Source: Polymorphobacter multimanifer | GTDB lineage: Bacteria > Pseudomonadota > Alphaproteobacteria > Sphingomonadales > Sphingomonadaceae | Direction of reading: 5' to 3' | Length of the DNA: 64,000 bases | NCBI RefSeq assembly: GCF_014205635.1 | Contig: NZ_JACIIV010000007.1 | Location: 1 to 64,000, forward strand | In this document: piece by piece, positions 52,895 to 63,392 of the stretch | How the letters are laid out: every line of letters begins with the position of its first letter | Numbering within the stretch: position 1 is the stretch's first letter | The notes under the pieces: generated by a model | Told to the model about the DNA's origin: nothing | The model's input: only the letters and a program-made list of their open reading frames with translations | Database searches by the model: none | Program-made: the position numbers and the translations under genes

Positions 52895-53754
52895 GCGCGT
52901 GCCCGCGCCGCCTGCAGCGTGTTCGCCAGCAGGCACGCAATCGTCATCGGCCCCACACCGCCCGGCACCGGCGTGATCCAGCCGGCACGCGGCAGCGCCG
53001 AGGCAAAGTCGACATCGCCCACCAGCCGGCCCTTGCCGTCCGCCCCCACGACGCGATTGATTCCCACATCGATCACGCAGGCGCCGGGCCGCAGCCATTC
53101 GCCCTGCACCATGGCCGGAATGCCCACGGCCGCCACCACGATCTCGGCACGCGCCACATGGCCGGCCAGGTCGCGCGTCCGCGAATGCGCCACCGTCACC
53201 GTCGCACTCTTCGCCGTCAGAAGTGCGGCCATCGGCTTGCCGACGATCGACGAGCGACCGATCACCAGCGCCTCCCTGCCCGAAAGGTCGCCCAGCGCCT
53301 CCTCGATCAGCATCAGGCACCCCTTGGGCGTGCACGGCACAAGTGCCGGCTGTCCGATCATCAGCCTGCCCGCATTCACCGGATGAAAGCCGTCGACATC
53401 CTTTGCCGGGTCGAGTGCTGCAATCACCTTGTCGGCATCGATGTGCCGTGGCAGCGGCAGCTGCACCAGGATCCCGTCCACCGCATCATCGGCGTTGAGC
53501 GTCGCCACCAGCGCCAGCAGCGCGTCCTCGCCCACATCGGCGGGCAGCTTGTGCTCGACCGACACCATCCCCGCCTCGCGCGTCGCCACACCCTTGTTGC
53601 GCACATAGACGCTGCTCGCCGGGTCCTCTCCCACCAGCACCACCGCCAGCCCAGGCGCACGCCCGCGCACGGACACGATCTCCGCAACGCCGAGCGCCAC
53701 CTCGGCACGCAGCCGGGCAGCCCGCGCCTTGCCGTCGATCAGGATCGCGCTCAC
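52891..53754 (-). CDS. folD: Bifunctional methylene-THF dehydrogenase/cyclohydrolase FolD
   Basis: This 287-residue enzyme converts methylene-THF to formyl-THF through methenyl-THF. The conserved [34 protein letters not shown] and [14 protein letters not shown] (NADP loop) are seen, and [18 protein letters not shown] near the C-terminus. Start is GTG 53754, giving [15 protein letters not shown], the usual N-terminus; a longer frame has no support. It overlaps yggT upstream by four bases and marC downstream by four. Confidence 0.96.
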   Translation of the reverse strand: MSAILIDGKARAARLRAEVALGVAEIVSVRGRAPGLAVVLVGEDPASSVYVRNKGVATREAGMVSVEHKLPADVGEDALLALVATLNADDAVDGILVQLPLPRHIDADKVIAALDPAKDVDGFHPVNAGRLMIGQPALVPCTPKGCLMLIEEALGDLSGREALVIGRSSIVGKPMAALLTAKSATVTVAHSRTRDLAGHVARAEIVVAAVGIPAMVQGEWLRPGACVIDVGINRVVGADGKGRLVGDVDFASALPRAGWITPVPGGVGPMTIACLLANTLQAARARA

Positions 53755-54053
53755 ACCACCCCGGCATCGAGCAGCAGTGCCGGCAGCACCCGCTGGATCA
53801 GGATGATGATCAAAATCAGCACCATCGGCGCCAGGTCGATGCCACCCATGTCGGGTAGCACCCGCCGGATCGGCCGCAGCAGCGGCGCGAAAAACCGATC
53901 GAGCCCGGTCACGATGCTGTAGACGAAGCGGTTCTGCAGGCTCAGCACATTGAAGGCCACCAGCCAACTCAGCACCGCCCAGATCACCAGTGCCCAGACC
54001 AGCAGCTGCAGCGCGTAGATCACCACCCCCACCAGGGCTACCAACGTATTCAT
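53751..54053 (-). CDS. YggT family membrane protein
   Basis: This 100-residue protein has two YggT helices ([20 protein letters not shown] and [20 protein letters not shown]) and the linking [26 protein letters not shown]. The family is often placed next to folD or pro genes and may influence osmotic or membrane stress; this is not shown here. The ATG at 54053 follows GAGGA with about 7 bases; those at 54059 and 54077 are less likely. It shares a four-base overlap with folD. Confidence 0.88.
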   Translation of the reverse strand: MNTLVALVGVVIYALQLLVWALVIWAVLSWLVAFNVLSLQNRFVYSIVTGLDRFFAPLLRPIRRVLPDMGGIDLAPMVLILIIILIQRVLPALLLDAGVV

Positions 54054-54171
54054 CACCATTCCTCGAATATCAGCCATCGCCTCCTACAGCCCGCCCCCCA
54101 ATCCGACAACTCGCGTCTTGCCGCAGCGTCCCCCACCGCCTAACCGGGCGGGGCAAAACAGGAGCCTCAGG

Positions 54172-55035
54172 ATGCAGACCATCGGAGTCATCGGCAGCGG
54201 GCTGATGGGCAACGGCATCGCGCATGTGGCCGCCCTCGCCGGCTATGACGTCATCCTGTCGGACGTGGAGATGAGCCGCGCCGAGGCCGCCCGCAGCACC
54301 ATCACGAAAAACCTCGCCCGCATGGTCGGCAAGGGCACCGCCACGCAGGACGCCGCCGACGCCGCCCTCGCGAGGCTCACCCTCACCACCGACAACGCCG
54401 CCCACGAAGCCGCCGACCTCGTCATCGAAGCCGCCACCGAGAACGAGAGCGTAAAGGCCAAGATCTTCCAGTCGCTCACCCTGCAGCCGCACACGCTGCT
54501 CGCCACCAACACCAGCAGCATCGGCATCACCCGCCTCGCCAGCACCACCGACCGCGCGGACAAATTCTGCGGCCTCCACTTCTTCAACCCCGTACCGCTC
54601 ATGGCCCTCGTCGAGATCATCCCCGGCCTCGCCACCAGTGCCGACACCACCGCCGCCATGCACGCCTTCGCTACCCGGCTCGGCAAGACCGCGATCGAAG
54701 CTGCCGACAGCCCCGCCTTCATCGTCAACCGCATCCTCTGCCCGATGCTCAACGAGGCCATCTTCGCGCTCGGCGAAGGCGTCGGCTCGGTCGTGGACAT
54801 CGACACCGGCCTCAAGCTCGGCGCCAACCACCCCATGGGCCCGCTCACGCTGGCCGATTTCGTCGGCCTCGACACGCTCCTCAGTATCATGCGCGTGATG
54901 CAGGACGGCACCGGCGACCCCAAATATCGCCCCGCCCCGCTGCTCGTCAGATATGTCGAAGCCGGCTGGCTGGGCCGCAAATCGGGCCGCGGCTTCTACG
55001 ATTACACCGGCCCCGAGCCGGTCCCGACCCGCTGA
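54172..55035 (+). CDS. 3-hydroxyacyl-CoA (3-hydroxybutyryl-CoA) dehydrogenase
   Basis: This 287-residue protein has an N-terminal Rossmann domain (IGVIGSGLMGNGIAHVAALAG) and the catalytic region LHFFNPVPLMALVEIIPG. A C-terminal helical domain shows ANHPMGPLTLADFVGLDT and a final GRGFYDY. It oxidises (S)-3-hydroxyacyl-CoA in beta-oxidation or butyrate metabolism. The ATG at 54172 follows an AGGAGCC box; the longer frame to 54118 is less plausible. It could serve the same pathway as the acyl-CoA dehydrogenases, but no operon links them. Confidence 0.94.
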   Translation: MQTIGVIGSGLMGNGIAHVAALAGYDVILSDVEMSRAEAARSTITKNLARMVGKGTATQDAADAALARLTLTTDNAAHEAADLVIEAATENESVKAKIFQSLTLQPHTLLATNTSSIGITRLASTTDRADKFCGLHFFNPVPLMALVEIIPGLATSADTTAAMHAFATRLGKTAIEAADSPAFIVNRILCPMLNEAIFALGEGVGSVVDIDTGLKLGANHPMGPLTLADFVGLDTLLSIMRVMQDGTGDPKYRPAPLLVRYVEAGWLGRKSGRGFYDYTGPEPVPTR

Positions 55036-55058
55036 CCGATCGAACGCGGGGCCTTGTG

Positions 55059-55178
55059 ATGCGGCGTCTCGCCTTCGCCGCCTTGCTCCTCGCCAGCGCC
55101 GCCGAAGCCCGTGAAGCGCCCGGACGCGCCATCGCCGATGTCGTTGCCGTGCCGGGCCCCCTCTATCGCGGGCGCTGA
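55059..55178 (+). CDS. Possible small secreted peptide
   Basis: A 39-codon frame begins MRRLAFAALLLASAAEA, a plausible signal peptide, followed by REAPGRAIADVV and LYRGR before the TGA. It starts 23 bases after the dehydrogenase and stops 21 bases before argB, with no strong ribosome site. It may be a real small envelope peptide or a chance frame in GC-rich DNA; I favour neither strongly. Confidence 0.3.
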   Translation: MRRLAFAALLLASAAEAREAPGRAIADVVAVPGPLYRGR

Positions 55179-55199
55179 TCGCCCCCTATAGCGCTCCGC

Positions 55200-56099
55200 A
55201 TGAGTCACGACCCCACCCCCGAAATGATGGGCAAGACCGAAACCCTGGTCGAAGCCCTGCCCTATCTGCAGCGCTACGCCGGCTCGATCTTCGTCGTGAA
55301 ATACGGCGGCCACGCCATGGGCAACGCCGGTCTCGCCCGCGATTTCGCCGAGGATATCGTCCTCCTCAAGGCTGTCGGCATCCTCCCGGTTGTCGTCCAT
55401 GGCGGCGGCCCGCAGATCGGCGCCATGCTCGATCGACTCGGCATCGAAAGCCAGTTCATCGATGGCCTGCGCGTGACGTGTGAAGACACCGCCCGCATCG
55501 CCGAAATGGTCCTCGCCGGCTCGATCAACAAGGAGCTTGTCGCCTGGATCGCAGCCGCCGGCGGCCGTGCAGCCGGCATCAGCGGCAAGGACGCCGGGCT
55601 CATCCGCGCCCGCAAGATCACCCGCACCACCCGCGATCCCGGCAGCGCCATCGAGCAGGTCGTCGATCTCGGCTTCGTCGGCGAGCCCGAAACTGTCGAT
55701 CGCACCATCATCGACACGCTGCTCGCCGCGGGCATCATCCCGGTCATCGCCCCCGTCGGCACCGGCTCCGACGGCCACACCTACAACATCAACGCCGACA
55801 CCATGGCCGGCGCCATCGCCGGCGCGCTCGGTGCCGCGCGCCTCTTCCTCCTCACCGATGTCGCCGGGGTGCTCGACAAGGACAAGGCGCTCCTCACCGA
55901 CCTGACCCTCGGCGATATCGCCACCCTGACCGCCGACGGCACTATCACCGGCGGCATGATTCCCAAGCTGGAAACCTGCGTCACCGCCATCGAAGCCGGC
56001 GTCGATGCCGCCGTCATCCTCGACGGCCGCATCCCCCATGCCTTGCTGCTCGAAATCTTCACCCGTCGCGGTGCCGGAACCCTGGTGCGCAAGGGCTAG
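55200..56099 (+). CDS. argB: Acetylglutamate kinase
   Basis: This 299-residue amino-acid kinase phosphorylates N-acetylglutamate in arginine biosynthesis. The glycine motif [42 protein letters not shown] and [14 protein letters not shown] are the kinase landmarks. An N-terminal extension of about 22 residues before FVVKYGGH is typical of arginine-sensitive hexameric forms, so feedback inhibition by arginine is possible. It converges on the DUF336 gene with 11 bases between. Confidence 0.97.
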   Translation: MSHDPTPEMMGKTETLVEALPYLQRYAGSIFVVKYGGHAMGNAGLARDFAEDIVLLKAVGILPVVVHGGGPQIGAMLDRLGIESQFIDGLRVTCEDTARIAEMVLAGSINKELVAWIAAAGGRAAGISGKDAGLIRARKITRTTRDPGSAIEQVVDLGFVGEPETVDRTIIDTLLAAGIIPVIAPVGTGSDGHTYNINADTMAGAIAGALGAARLFLLTDVAGVLDKDKALLTDLTLGDIATLTADGTITGGMIPKLETCVTAIEAGVDAAVILDGRIPHALLLEIFTRRGAGTLVRKG

Positions 56100-56110
56100 C
56101 AGGTCCGCGC

Positions 56111-56584
56111 TCAGCGAACGGCAGTCGCCCCGGCTTCCGCAATCTCGCCGTCCTGCGCCGAACTCGCCCCGCTCACGCCAACGGCCCCGACCACCGCAGC
56201 ACCAGCCTTCACCGGCACCGCGCCGTCGACCATCGTCCCCGGCAGCGTCAGCATCCGCAGGCCCTCGGGCTCCAACAGTCGTTGCTGCATCACCTTGGTC
56301 GGCTGGCGGAAGCCGGCAGCGGTCTTCGCCTTCGCCAGTGCGATCTCCGGCCCAACCATCGAGGCATCGTCCATCCGCGCACTCACGATCGGCACACCGG
56401 CGGGGTCCACCACCACGACCGAAACCTTCAGCCCCATCGCCACCGCCTTGGCCTCGGCCGCAGCGAGCACCGCCCTGGCGCCAGCCAGCGTCAGCACCGG
56501 CTTCTGCACCACCATCTGTGCCGCAGCCGGCGCTGCCAGCAGCAGCGCTGCCACAACAGCCGCAGCGATGGGGGCGGCGCGCAT
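56111..56584 (-). CDS. Secreted GlcG/HbpS-like (DUF336) heme-binding family protein
   Basis: This 157-residue protein has a signal peptide ([23 protein letters not shown]) and the DUF336 fold with [22 protein letters not shown] and the later [24 protein letters not shown]. Some relatives bind heme (HbpS) and others occur with glycolate genes (GlcG); neither function is proven here. It starts at ATG 56584, overlapping the etfA stop (TGATG), so it is possibly co-transcribed after etfA. Confidence 0.85.
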   Translation of the reverse strand: MRAAPIAAAVVAALLLAAPAAAQMVVQKPVLTLAGARAVLAAAEAKAVAMGLKVSVVVVDPAGVPIVSARMDDASMVGPEIALAKAKTAAGFRQPTKVMQQRLLEPEGLRMLTLPGTMVDGAVPVKAGAAVVGAVGVSGASSAQDGEIAEAGATAVR

Positions 56585-57516
56585 CACAGCTTGCCCGTCA
56601 GCTCGGGAAGCAGCGTGAACAAATCGCCCACCAGCCCGATATCGGCGACCTGGAAGATCGGCGCTTCCTCGTCCTTGTTGATCGCGACGATGATCTTCGA
56701 ATCCTTCATCCCCGCCAGATGCTGGATGGCGCCCGAAATGCCCACCGCCACATAAAGCTCCGGCGCCACGATCTTGCCGGTCTGCCCCACCTGGTAATCA
56801 TTGGGCGCATAGCCGGCATCCACCGCGGCACGGCTGGCGCCCACGGCAGCCCCAAGCTTGTCGGCAAGCGGATCGATGAACTCGTGGAACTTGTCCGCCG
56901 AGCCCAGCGCCCGGCCACCCGAGACGATGATCTTCGCACCCGTCAGCTCCGGCCGCGCCGAGCTGGTCAGCTCCGCGCCCACGAAAGACGCCTTTTCGCT
57001 GGCGCCTGCTGCCGAAACCGCCTCGACGCTCGCCGCGCCACCGGTCGCCGCTGCCTTGGCGAAGGCCGTGCCGCGAACCGTCAGCACCTTCTTGGCATCG
57101 GCTGACTTCACCGTCGCAATCGCGTTCCCTGCATAGATCGGCCGGGTAAAGGTATCCGGCCCCTCGACCGACAGGATCTCCGAAATCTGCGCCACATCGA
57201 GCTGGGCAGCCACACGCGGCGCCACATTCTTGCCGCGCGATGTAGCCGCCACCACGAACGCATCATAATCCGCCATCAGCCCCACGATCAGTGGCGCCAG
57301 ATTCTCCGGCAATGCATTGGCAAAGCTCGCATCATCGGCATGCAACACCTTGGCCACGCCCGCCACCTGTGCCGCCGCTTCCGCCACCGCGGCCGAGCCT
57401 TGCCCCGCCACCAGCACATGCACGTCGCCGCCGAGCTGCCCGGCCGCGGTCACCGCCGCCAGCGTGGGATCCTTCAGGCTCGCATTGTCATGTTCAGCCA
57501 GAACCAGAACGCTCAT
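56584..57516 (-). CDS. etfA: Electron transfer flavoprotein alpha subunit
   Basis: This 310-residue FAD subunit accepts electrons from acyl-CoA and other dehydrogenases and passes them to ETF-ubiquinone oxidoreductase. The C-terminal FAD domain has [40 protein letters not shown] and the [11 protein letters not shown] signature. Its ATG overlaps the etfB stop by four bases, and its stop overlaps the DUF336 start. It serves the three acyl-CoA dehydrogenases in this window. Confidence 0.97.
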   Translation of the reverse strand: MSVLVLAEHDNASLKDPTLAAVTAAGQLGGDVHVLVAGQGSAAVAEAAAQVAGVAKVLHADDASFANALPENLAPLIVGLMADYDAFVVAATSRGKNVAPRVAAQLDVAQISEILSVEGPDTFTRPIYAGNAIATVKSADAKKVLTVRGTAFAKAAATGGAASVEAVSAAGASEKASFVGAELTSSARPELTGAKIIVSGGRALGSADKFHEFIDPLADKLGAAVGASRAAVDAGYAPNDYQVGQTGKIVAPELYVAVGISGAIQHLAGMKDSKIIVAINKDEEAPIFQVADIGLVGDLFTLLPELTGKL

Positions 57517-58262
57517 GCCACTGCTCCCAGAACCTTGAGCTTCTCCACCAGCTCATCCACCGTCTTCACCTTCACGCCCGCCTGGCGCTTGGAAGGCTCC
57601 ACCACCTTCAGCACGCTCAGCCGCGGCGTCATGTCCACGCCATAATCGGCTGGCGTCTTGGCGGCGATCGGCTTGGACTTTGCCTTCATGATGTTGGGCA
57701 GCGACGCATAGCGTGGCTCGTTGAGGCGAAGGTCGGTCGTCACCACGGCCGGCAGCGTCAGCGCCACCGTCTCCAGCCCGCCATCGATCTCGCGGGTCAC
57801 ATGCACCGAGTCACCCTCGGGCGCCACCTTGCTGGCAAAGGTTCCCTGCGGCCAGCCGAGCAGCCCGGCGAGCATCTGCCCGGTCTGGTTGGCATCGTCA
57901 TCGATCGCCTGCTTGCCGAGGATCACAAGCCCGGGAGCCTCTTCTTCCACGATCTTCGCGAGCACCTTGGCCACGGCGAGCGACTCGGTCACCTGGTCGG
58001 TCGTGACCAGGATGCCGCGGTCCGCACCCATCGCAAGTGCTGTGCGCAGCGTCTCGGTGGCCTGCTGCACGCCGATCGACACCACGACGATCTCGGTGAC
58101 GATGCCCTTTTCCTTCAGCCGGATCGCCTCTTCCACGGCAATCTCGTCAAAAGGGTTCATGCTCATCTTCACATTGGCGAGGTCAACGCCCGTGCCATCG
58201 GCCTTCACCCGCACCTTCACGTTGTAATCGACCACCCGCTTGACGGGCACCAGAACCTTCAT
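57513..58262 (-). CDS. etfB: Electron transfer flavoprotein beta subunit
   Basis: This 249-residue AMP-binding partner of EtfA begins [20 protein letters not shown]. The recognition segment [43 protein letters not shown] and the final Lys-rich [12 protein letters not shown] are characteristic. The start at 58262 is set by the conserved N-terminus; the upstream frame has no homology. It precedes etfA with an ATGA overlap. Confidence 0.97.
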   Translation of the reverse strand: MKVLVPVKRVVDYNVKVRVKADGTGVDLANVKMSMNPFDEIAVEEAIRLKEKGIVTEIVVVSIGVQQATETLRTALAMGADRGILVTTDQVTESLAVAKVLAKIVEEEAPGLVILGKQAIDDDANQTGQMLAGLLGWPQGTFASKVAPEGDSVHVTREIDGGLETVALTLPAVVTTDLRLNEPRYASLPNIMKAKSKPIAAKTPADYGVDMTPRLSVLKVVEPSKRQAGVKVKTVDELVEKLKVLGAVA

Positions 58263-58416
58263 CCCAGCTCTCCACAGGCTGCAAAACTGCCCGAACGCTT
58301 GGCGCAACCTCTCCCACACGTCAACCTTTCGCCACAACGTCCAGGCTGTCGCGGGGCGTTCTGGACAGCACCGGCACGGTCCGATACCCCGGCCACAAAT
58401 CCCGGAGACCATCATC

Positions 58417-60234
58417 ATGCAACGCCGCACCTTCCTCGCCAGCACCGGCGCCCTCGCCCTCGCCCCCACCATCGGCATAGCGCAAACGGCCGGCGCCGCA
58501 GACGCCGCCCTGCGCACCCTGCTCGACGACATCTTTTACCAGCGCGTCGAGGCCAACCCCACCCAGGCGACCTCGCTCGGGCTCGATACCGGCCCCCGCG
58601 CAGCGCTGCGCTCGCAGCTCGGCGACGAGTCGCTGGGTGCGCGAACCGCCGATCTGGCGCGCGACAAGGCCGCCCTCGCCCGGCTGCGCACCATCGACCG
58701 CGCCGCCCTCTCTCCGGAGGCGCAGGTCGATCATGAAGTCGTCGAATATCAGCTCGTCCGCGGCATCACCGGCGCCGAACGCTTCACCTATGGCAGTGCG
58801 GGCGGCCGCTACGCCCCCTATGTGCTCACTCAGCTCACCGGCCCCTATCGCGAAGTTCCCGATTTCCTCGATTCGCAGCACCGCATCCGGCCCGGTGCCA
58901 GTGCTGCCGCCGATGCCGATGCCTATATCGCGCGGCTGCGCGCCTTCCCGGAAACCATAGACGACAGCAGCGAGGCGCAAGCCGCCGATGCCGCGCGCGG
59001 CGTCTTCGCCCCCGATTTCATCCTCGATACCACCCTCAAGGTGATGGGCTCGCTCCGCGACCAGCCGCCGGAAGCCACCGTTCCCGTCCGCGCCTTCGCC
59101 ACCAAGCTTGCCGCCGCCAATCTGCCGGCAGACCGCGTCGCGGAAGCCACCGCCATCATGCGTGACGAAGTCTTCCCCGCGCTCGATCGCCAGCGCGCCC
59201 TCGTCACCAGGCTGCGCGCCAACGCCACCCACGATGCCGGCGCCTGGCGCTTGCCCGATGGCGAAGCCTATTACACTGCCGCCGCCCAGGCCGCGACCAC
59301 CACCACGCTGTCCGGAGACGATATCCACAAGCTCGGCCTTGCCCAGGTCGCCGAGATCAGCGCCCGGCTCGATCCGCTGCTGCGCGCCCAGGGCCTCACC
59401 CAGGGCACCGTCGGCGCGCGCCTCGTCGCCCTCAACGAGCGGCCCGATCAGCTCTTCCCCAACACCGATCCCGGCCGGGAAGCCCTGCTGGCGCAGCTCA
59501 ACGCGCAGATCCGCGCCATCCAGCCGCGCCTGTCCGAGCAGTTCGCCACGCTGCCGCAAGCCCCGGTCGAAGTCCGCCGCGTGCCTGAATCGATCCAGGC
59601 GGGCGCACCCGGCGGCTATTACCAGTCCGCCACCCTCGATGGCTCGCGCCCCGGCATCTATTTCATCAACCTGCGCGATACCTTCGACCGGCCCAAGTTC
59701 GGCCTCGCCACTCTTACCCATCACGAAGCCGTGCCCGGCCATCATCTGCAGGTGATGCTGGCGCTCGAATCGACCGCCATCCCGCTCATCCGCCGCCGCG
59801 CCAGCTTCAGCGCCTATACCGAAGGCTGGGCGCTCTACTCGGAGCAGCTCGCCGACGAGATGGGGATGTACGAAGGCGATCCGCTCGGCCAGATCGGCTT
59901 CCTGCAATCGCTGCTGTTCCGCGCCACACGGCTCGTCGTCGATTCCGGCCTGCACGCCAAGCGCTGGAGCCGCGAAAAGGCCACCGACGAACTCATCGCC
60001 ACAACCGGCATCGCCCGCGGCCGCAGCCAGGGGGAGATCGACCGCTATTGCGTCTGGCCGGGCCAGGCGTGCAGCTACAAGATCGGCCACACCGTCTGGG
60101 CACGGCTACGCGATGCCGTAAAGGCGAAGCAGGGCGCGGCCTTCGATCCCAAGGCCTTCCATTCCGTGCTGCTGCAAGGCCCGCTGCCGCTCACCGTCCT
60201 CGAGCGGCTGGTGGAAAGGCGCTTCCTGGCCTGA
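58417..60234 (+). CDS. DUF885 family zinc metallopeptidase-like protein, Tat-type signal
   Basis: This 605-residue protein has a twin-arginine-like leader ([23 protein letters not shown]). The catalytic-type motif [12 protein letters not shown] lies near residue 434, and [18 protein letters not shown] supplies a further Glu. DUF885 proteins resemble M32-like gluzincins; some act on peptides in the periplasm. I infer a periplasmic peptidase with uncertain substrate. The ATG at 58417 gives the proper leader; the longer frame overlaps the etfB leader region. It is divergent from etfB. Confidence 0.88.
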   Translation: MQRRTFLASTGALALAPTIGIAQTAGAADAALRTLLDDIFYQRVEANPTQATSLGLDTGPRAALRSQLGDESLGARTADLARDKAALARLRTIDRAALSPEAQVDHEVVEYQLVRGITGAERFTYGSAGGRYAPYVLTQLTGPYREVPDFLDSQHRIRPGASAAADADAYIARLRAFPETIDDSSEAQAADAARGVFAPDFILDTTLKVMGSLRDQPPEATVPVRAFATKLAAANLPADRVAEATAIMRDEVFPALDRQRALVTRLRANATHDAGAWRLPDGEAYYTAAAQAATTTTLSGDDIHKLGLAQVAEISARLDPLLRAQGLTQGTVGARLVALNERPDQLFPNTDPGREALLAQLNAQIRAIQPRLSEQFATLPQAPVEVRRVPESIQAGAPGGYYQSATLDGSRPGIYFINLRDTFDRPKFGLATLTHHEAVPGHHLQVMLALESTAIPLIRRRASFSAYTEGWALYSEQLADEMGMYEGDPLGQIGFLQSLLFRATRLVVDSGLHAKRWSREKATDELIATTGIARGRSQGEIDRYCVWPGQACSYKIGHTVWARLRDAVKAKQGAAFDPKAFHSVLLQGPLPLTVLERLVERRFLA

Positions 60235-60241
60235 TCGCGCT

Positions 60242-62263
60242 TTACTCGGGCTTGCCGGTCCCCACATCGGTTCGCGGCTTGCCGCGCTTCGTCGTCTGCG
60301 CCTCGGCCGTCGCAGCCGCCAGGATCGGTCCACAGGCAGCACCCTTGGCATCGCCGATATCGACAAATGCCAACAGTGCCGCAGGAGGCGCTGCAATGGC
60401 AGCCAGCCCAAGCCCGATTCCCGCGCGGGCAAGCAGTTGCGGGCTGATCACCTGAAGCTCGGGTCCTGCAAAATGCCCGCCGATCCGCACCGGGGACTGG
60501 CCCGAGAACAGGCTGAACTTCTTGGCATCCGCCCGGAACGCCACGTCGAGCTCCTCGGTCAGGAAGCTGAAGCCACCACGGCCGGTCATCACATTCTTGC
60601 GCGTGTCGATGAGGATCGGGTCGGCCGTCGCCACGCCGTTGTTGACCGTGAACGCCACCAGCCCGCAGTTGATCCGCACCGGCTCCTTCAGCTTGTCCTC
60701 GAACATCTTCTGGATGAAAGTCCCGAAATCGAGCTCGGCCAACTGCACATTGCGCGTCCAGAACGTCCCTTCGGGGATCACGAAGGCAATCCGCCCCTTC
60801 GACGTGCCGAGCGACGCATGCAGCGTGTCGCCGTCGCCCACCAGCTCCATCCGGCCCTTTATCGTGCCATTGGTGCCCGCCTCGTCGACCCCATAGCCGC
60901 CGAGCAATTGTGCAAGCGGCGTCACGCCCAGCCGCACATCATAGGTCGTCCGCGCCGGCCGCCGCCGCCAGTCGATGCCGATATCGGCCGCGACCTTGCC
61001 CCGAGCCATGGTGAAGGTGAACGGTGCAAGCGTAAGCAGCCCGTCATCGAGCTTCACAGTCACCGCCACATCAATAACCGGCACCGAATTCGACCGGACC
61101 CGGCCTACCGTGTAGCGCGCATCGGCATCGAAAATCCGCAAGCCTTCGGCGCGCAGGCTCGCATCGGGCAGCATTCGCTCGGCCGCCGCCCCGCTTGCCG
61201 CCGCAGCCGCCTCGAAACCCCGCGCCGCCACCAGATCGGGATTATAGCCGATGAAGGGTGCCACATCGAGAATATCGAGCGTCTTCGTCGTCAGGTCGGC
61301 GTCGATATGAACGCGCGGCCGGCCGTTATCGACCGTGAAGGCCCCGGCTATATCGCTGTCCCCGAAAACTCCCTGCAGCCCGGTGAAGCGATATTCGCTG
61401 CCCTGCTTCACCAGCTGCGCCGTCGCCGCATATCGGCGGGTGTCGGGAATCACGATCCCGATGATCCCGAGCAGGTCGGCTGCATTGCGCCCCCGCGCCG
61501 CGGTGGCCAGCGGCACCCCCTCGATCTCGGCCAGGCTCGGAAGCGTGCCCTTGATGTCGATCACATCGGTCGCCGTCCTCGCCTGCACCACCAGCCGGTT
61601 CTCGCCCAGCGCCACCGTCGCATCCGGGCTGAGCAGCGCGCCGGCCAGTGTGAACGGCGTTGCACGCAGCTTGCCCGTGCCCTTGAACCGCACCGCATCA
61701 CCGATGCTGCCATTGCCGGCCTCGACCGACGCAAAATCCAGGTCCGCCATAAACTGCAGCTTCGGATCGCGGTATCGGACCTTGGTCCCCGCCACCAGCG
61801 CCCGGTCGATCAGCGGCAGCTCGAGCGGCTCGCCTTCGCCGTCAAAGGTCCAGCTGTTGGCGCTGCCATCGGCATTCCATTCGAGGTCGATCACGCCATC
61901 CTGCACATCGAGCCAGCGCAGCCGCCGCTTGCCGAACAGCAGCGACAGCGGCGCCACCTGCATCTCGATCCGCCCGGCCTGCACAAGCGCGGGCTGGCTC
62001 GCCCATTCCGGGTTGGACACCCGCAGCCCCTCCGCCAAAAACTTGATCTGGAACGGCGCAAAATACAGCTGGAAATCGCCCGCAACCGCAATCTCGCGCT
62101 CGGTCATGCCACCAGCGATGCTCTCGAACGGCCCTTTCAGGAACCGGCCCTTTGTCACGAACAACAGCAGCCAGATGCCGAAGACCAGCGCCACCAGCCC
62201 AAGCAGGATGTTGCGCAGCAGCCGCACGCGCTGCTCCCGAAGCGGCCTATCAGCCTCGATCAT
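60242..62263 (-). CDS. AsmA family protein (inner-membrane anchored, periplasmic)
   Basis: This 673-residue protein has an N-terminal transmembrane helix (ILLGLVALVFGIWLLLFV). The AsmA pattern follows in FQIKFLAEGLRVSNPEWASQPALVQAGRIEMQ. A long beta-rich region carries LDVQDGVIDLEWNADGSANSW and repeated TAQ/DVAV segments, and the AsmA C-terminal part has GRMELVGDGDTLHASLG and LDFGTFIQKMFEDKL. AsmA-like proteins affect phospholipid transport to the outer membrane. It has its own start at ATG 62263, with the frame to 62350 longer. It converges on the DUF885 gene with seven bases between. Confidence 0.9.
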   Translation of the reverse strand: MIEADRPLREQRVRLLRNILLGLVALVFGIWLLLFVTKGRFLKGPFESIAGGMTEREIAVAGDFQLYFAPFQIKFLAEGLRVSNPEWASQPALVQAGRIEMQVAPLSLLFGKRRLRWLDVQDGVIDLEWNADGSANSWTFDGEGEPLELPLIDRALVAGTKVRYRDPKLQFMADLDFASVEAGNGSIGDAVRFKGTGKLRATPFTLAGALLSPDATVALGENRLVVQARTATDVIDIKGTLPSLAEIEGVPLATAARGRNAADLLGIIGIVIPDTRRYAATAQLVKQGSEYRFTGLQGVFGDSDIAGAFTVDNGRPRVHIDADLTTKTLDILDVAPFIGYNPDLVAARGFEAAAAASGAAAERMLPDASLRAEGLRIFDADARYTVGRVRSNSVPVIDVAVTVKLDDGLLTLAPFTFTMARGKVAADIGIDWRRRPARTTYDVRLGVTPLAQLLGGYGVDEAGTNGTIKGRMELVGDGDTLHASLGTSKGRIAFVIPEGTFWTRNVQLAELDFGTFIQKMFEDKLKEPVRINCGLVAFTVNNGVATADPILIDTRKNVMTGRGGFSFLTEELDVAFRADAKKFSLFSGQSPVRIGGHFAGPELQVISPQLLARAGIGLGLAAIAAPPAALLAFVDIGDAKGAACGPILAAATAEAQTTKRGKPRTDVGTGKPE

Positions 62264-62406
62264 GCCACGTCCTGCCACGCCGTTCCTTCTCCATGCCAAG
62301 CTCGCGTCCGGATAATGCCTCGAGGCTGGCCGTCGGCTGAACGGGTGCAACCGTTCATCAGTTCCGCCACTTGTCTGTACAGTTCCCGCATCAAATGGAT
62401 ATACCC

Positions 62407-62841
62407 ATGGCCAGCAAGACCGTCACCGACATCGCCGCAGCCATGCGCGATATCGATTTCACCATGCTCTTCACCCGGAGCGAGGATGGCACCCTCGCCG
62501 GCCGTCCGATGAGCAACAACCGCGACGTCGATTTCGACGGCGACAGCCACTTCTTCAGCTACGAACATGCCCGCACCATCGCCGACATCGAGCGCAATCC
62601 CGTCGTCGCCATGTCGCTGCAAGGCAAGTCCGGACTTCTCGGCAAGCCGCCGCTCTTCATCTCGATCCAGGGCGACGCCACGCTGATCCGCGACAAGGCA
62701 GCGTTCGAAGCCCATTGGACCAAGGATCTCGACCGTTGGTTCGAACAGGGAATCGACACGCCGGGCGTGGTTCTCATCAAGGTCCACGCGTCCCGCATCC
62801 ATTATTGGGATGGCACCGACGAGGCCGATCTCATTCCATGA
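62407..62841 (+). CDS. Pyridoxamine-5'-phosphate oxidase-fold general-stress-type protein
   Basis: This 144-residue split-barrel flavin-binding family protein shows MASKTVTDIAAAMRDIDFTML, SEDGTLAGRPMSNNRDVDFDGDSHFFSY, and GLLGKPPLFISIQGDATLI. It ends in RIHYWDGTDEA and resembles the general stress protein 26 group. The start at ATG 62407 or 62395 is uncertain because no clear ribosome site is present; 62407 fits relatives best. The ligand could be FMN. It stands alone. Confidence 0.85.
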   Translation: MASKTVTDIAAAMRDIDFTMLFTRSEDGTLAGRPMSNNRDVDFDGDSHFFSYEHARTIADIERNPVVAMSLQGKSGLLGKPPLFISIQGDATLIRDKAAFEAHWTKDLDRWFEQGIDTPGVVLIKVHASRIHYWDGTDEADLIP

Positions 62842-62955
62842 TCACCACAAAAGTCGAGAAAACCACTTGAAACGCGCCAGTTCAAACACATCTGGAGAGA
62901 ATGAAGCGCAAAAATGCGCAAATATCGGCCCATTTGTTCATTGGGGAGAAAAACA

Positions 62956-63390
62956 ATGTCCATGATCCTGTCCCTCATCGCATCCGCCACCCTGGCACAA
63001 GCAATGCCGGCGGCGGACCTTCGCCACACCATGCCGCTTGCGCTGCGCAGCGGCACTGCCACAGCCAGCTATGCCGCAGTGCCCGACGTTACCTATCGCC
63101 AGATCGGCATGGACGCCGGCACCCGCATGAGCAGCAAGCGCTGCCTCTGGACCGCCACCATGGCTGTCGAACGCACCCTCCAGGGCAGCGCCGCCGCCGC
63201 CAGCCGCACCCTGCCCGCCGAGAAGATCTTCACTGGCAGCCGGCCCGGCGCCTGTCGCCAGCAGGAAGCGACGATCCACCGCGAAGTGGCGGCACGCGCC
63301 CCCGAATTCCGGGAGCGCCTGTTGGCACTTGCAGCAGAAGACCATCGCACGCTTGTCGATGAACTGCGCGCCGCCGACGCCGCCAACTGA
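62956..63390 (+). CDS. Hypothetical secreted protein
   Basis: This 144-residue protein has a leader MSMILSLIASATLAQA. A short body has CLWTATMAVERTLQG and one Cys pair (CLW and GACRQQ), and a helical C-terminus reads RERLLALAAEDHRTLVDELRA. GGGGAG precedes the ATG at 62956 by 7 bases. No family is recognised. It converges on egtD with only two bases between stop codons. Confidence 0.7.
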   Translation: MSMILSLIASATLAQAMPAADLRHTMPLALRSGTATASYAAVPDVTYRQIGMDAGTRMSSKRCLWTATMAVERTLQGSAAAASRTLPAEKIFTGSRPGACRQQEATIHREVAARAPEFRERLLALAAEDHRTLVDELRAADAAN

Positions 63391-63392
63391 GG

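Noticed and set aside
60437-62512. 691-residue plus-strand open frame
   Set aside because: It is antisense to the AsmA gene, which has a membrane anchor and domain motifs. No family features on the plus strand.
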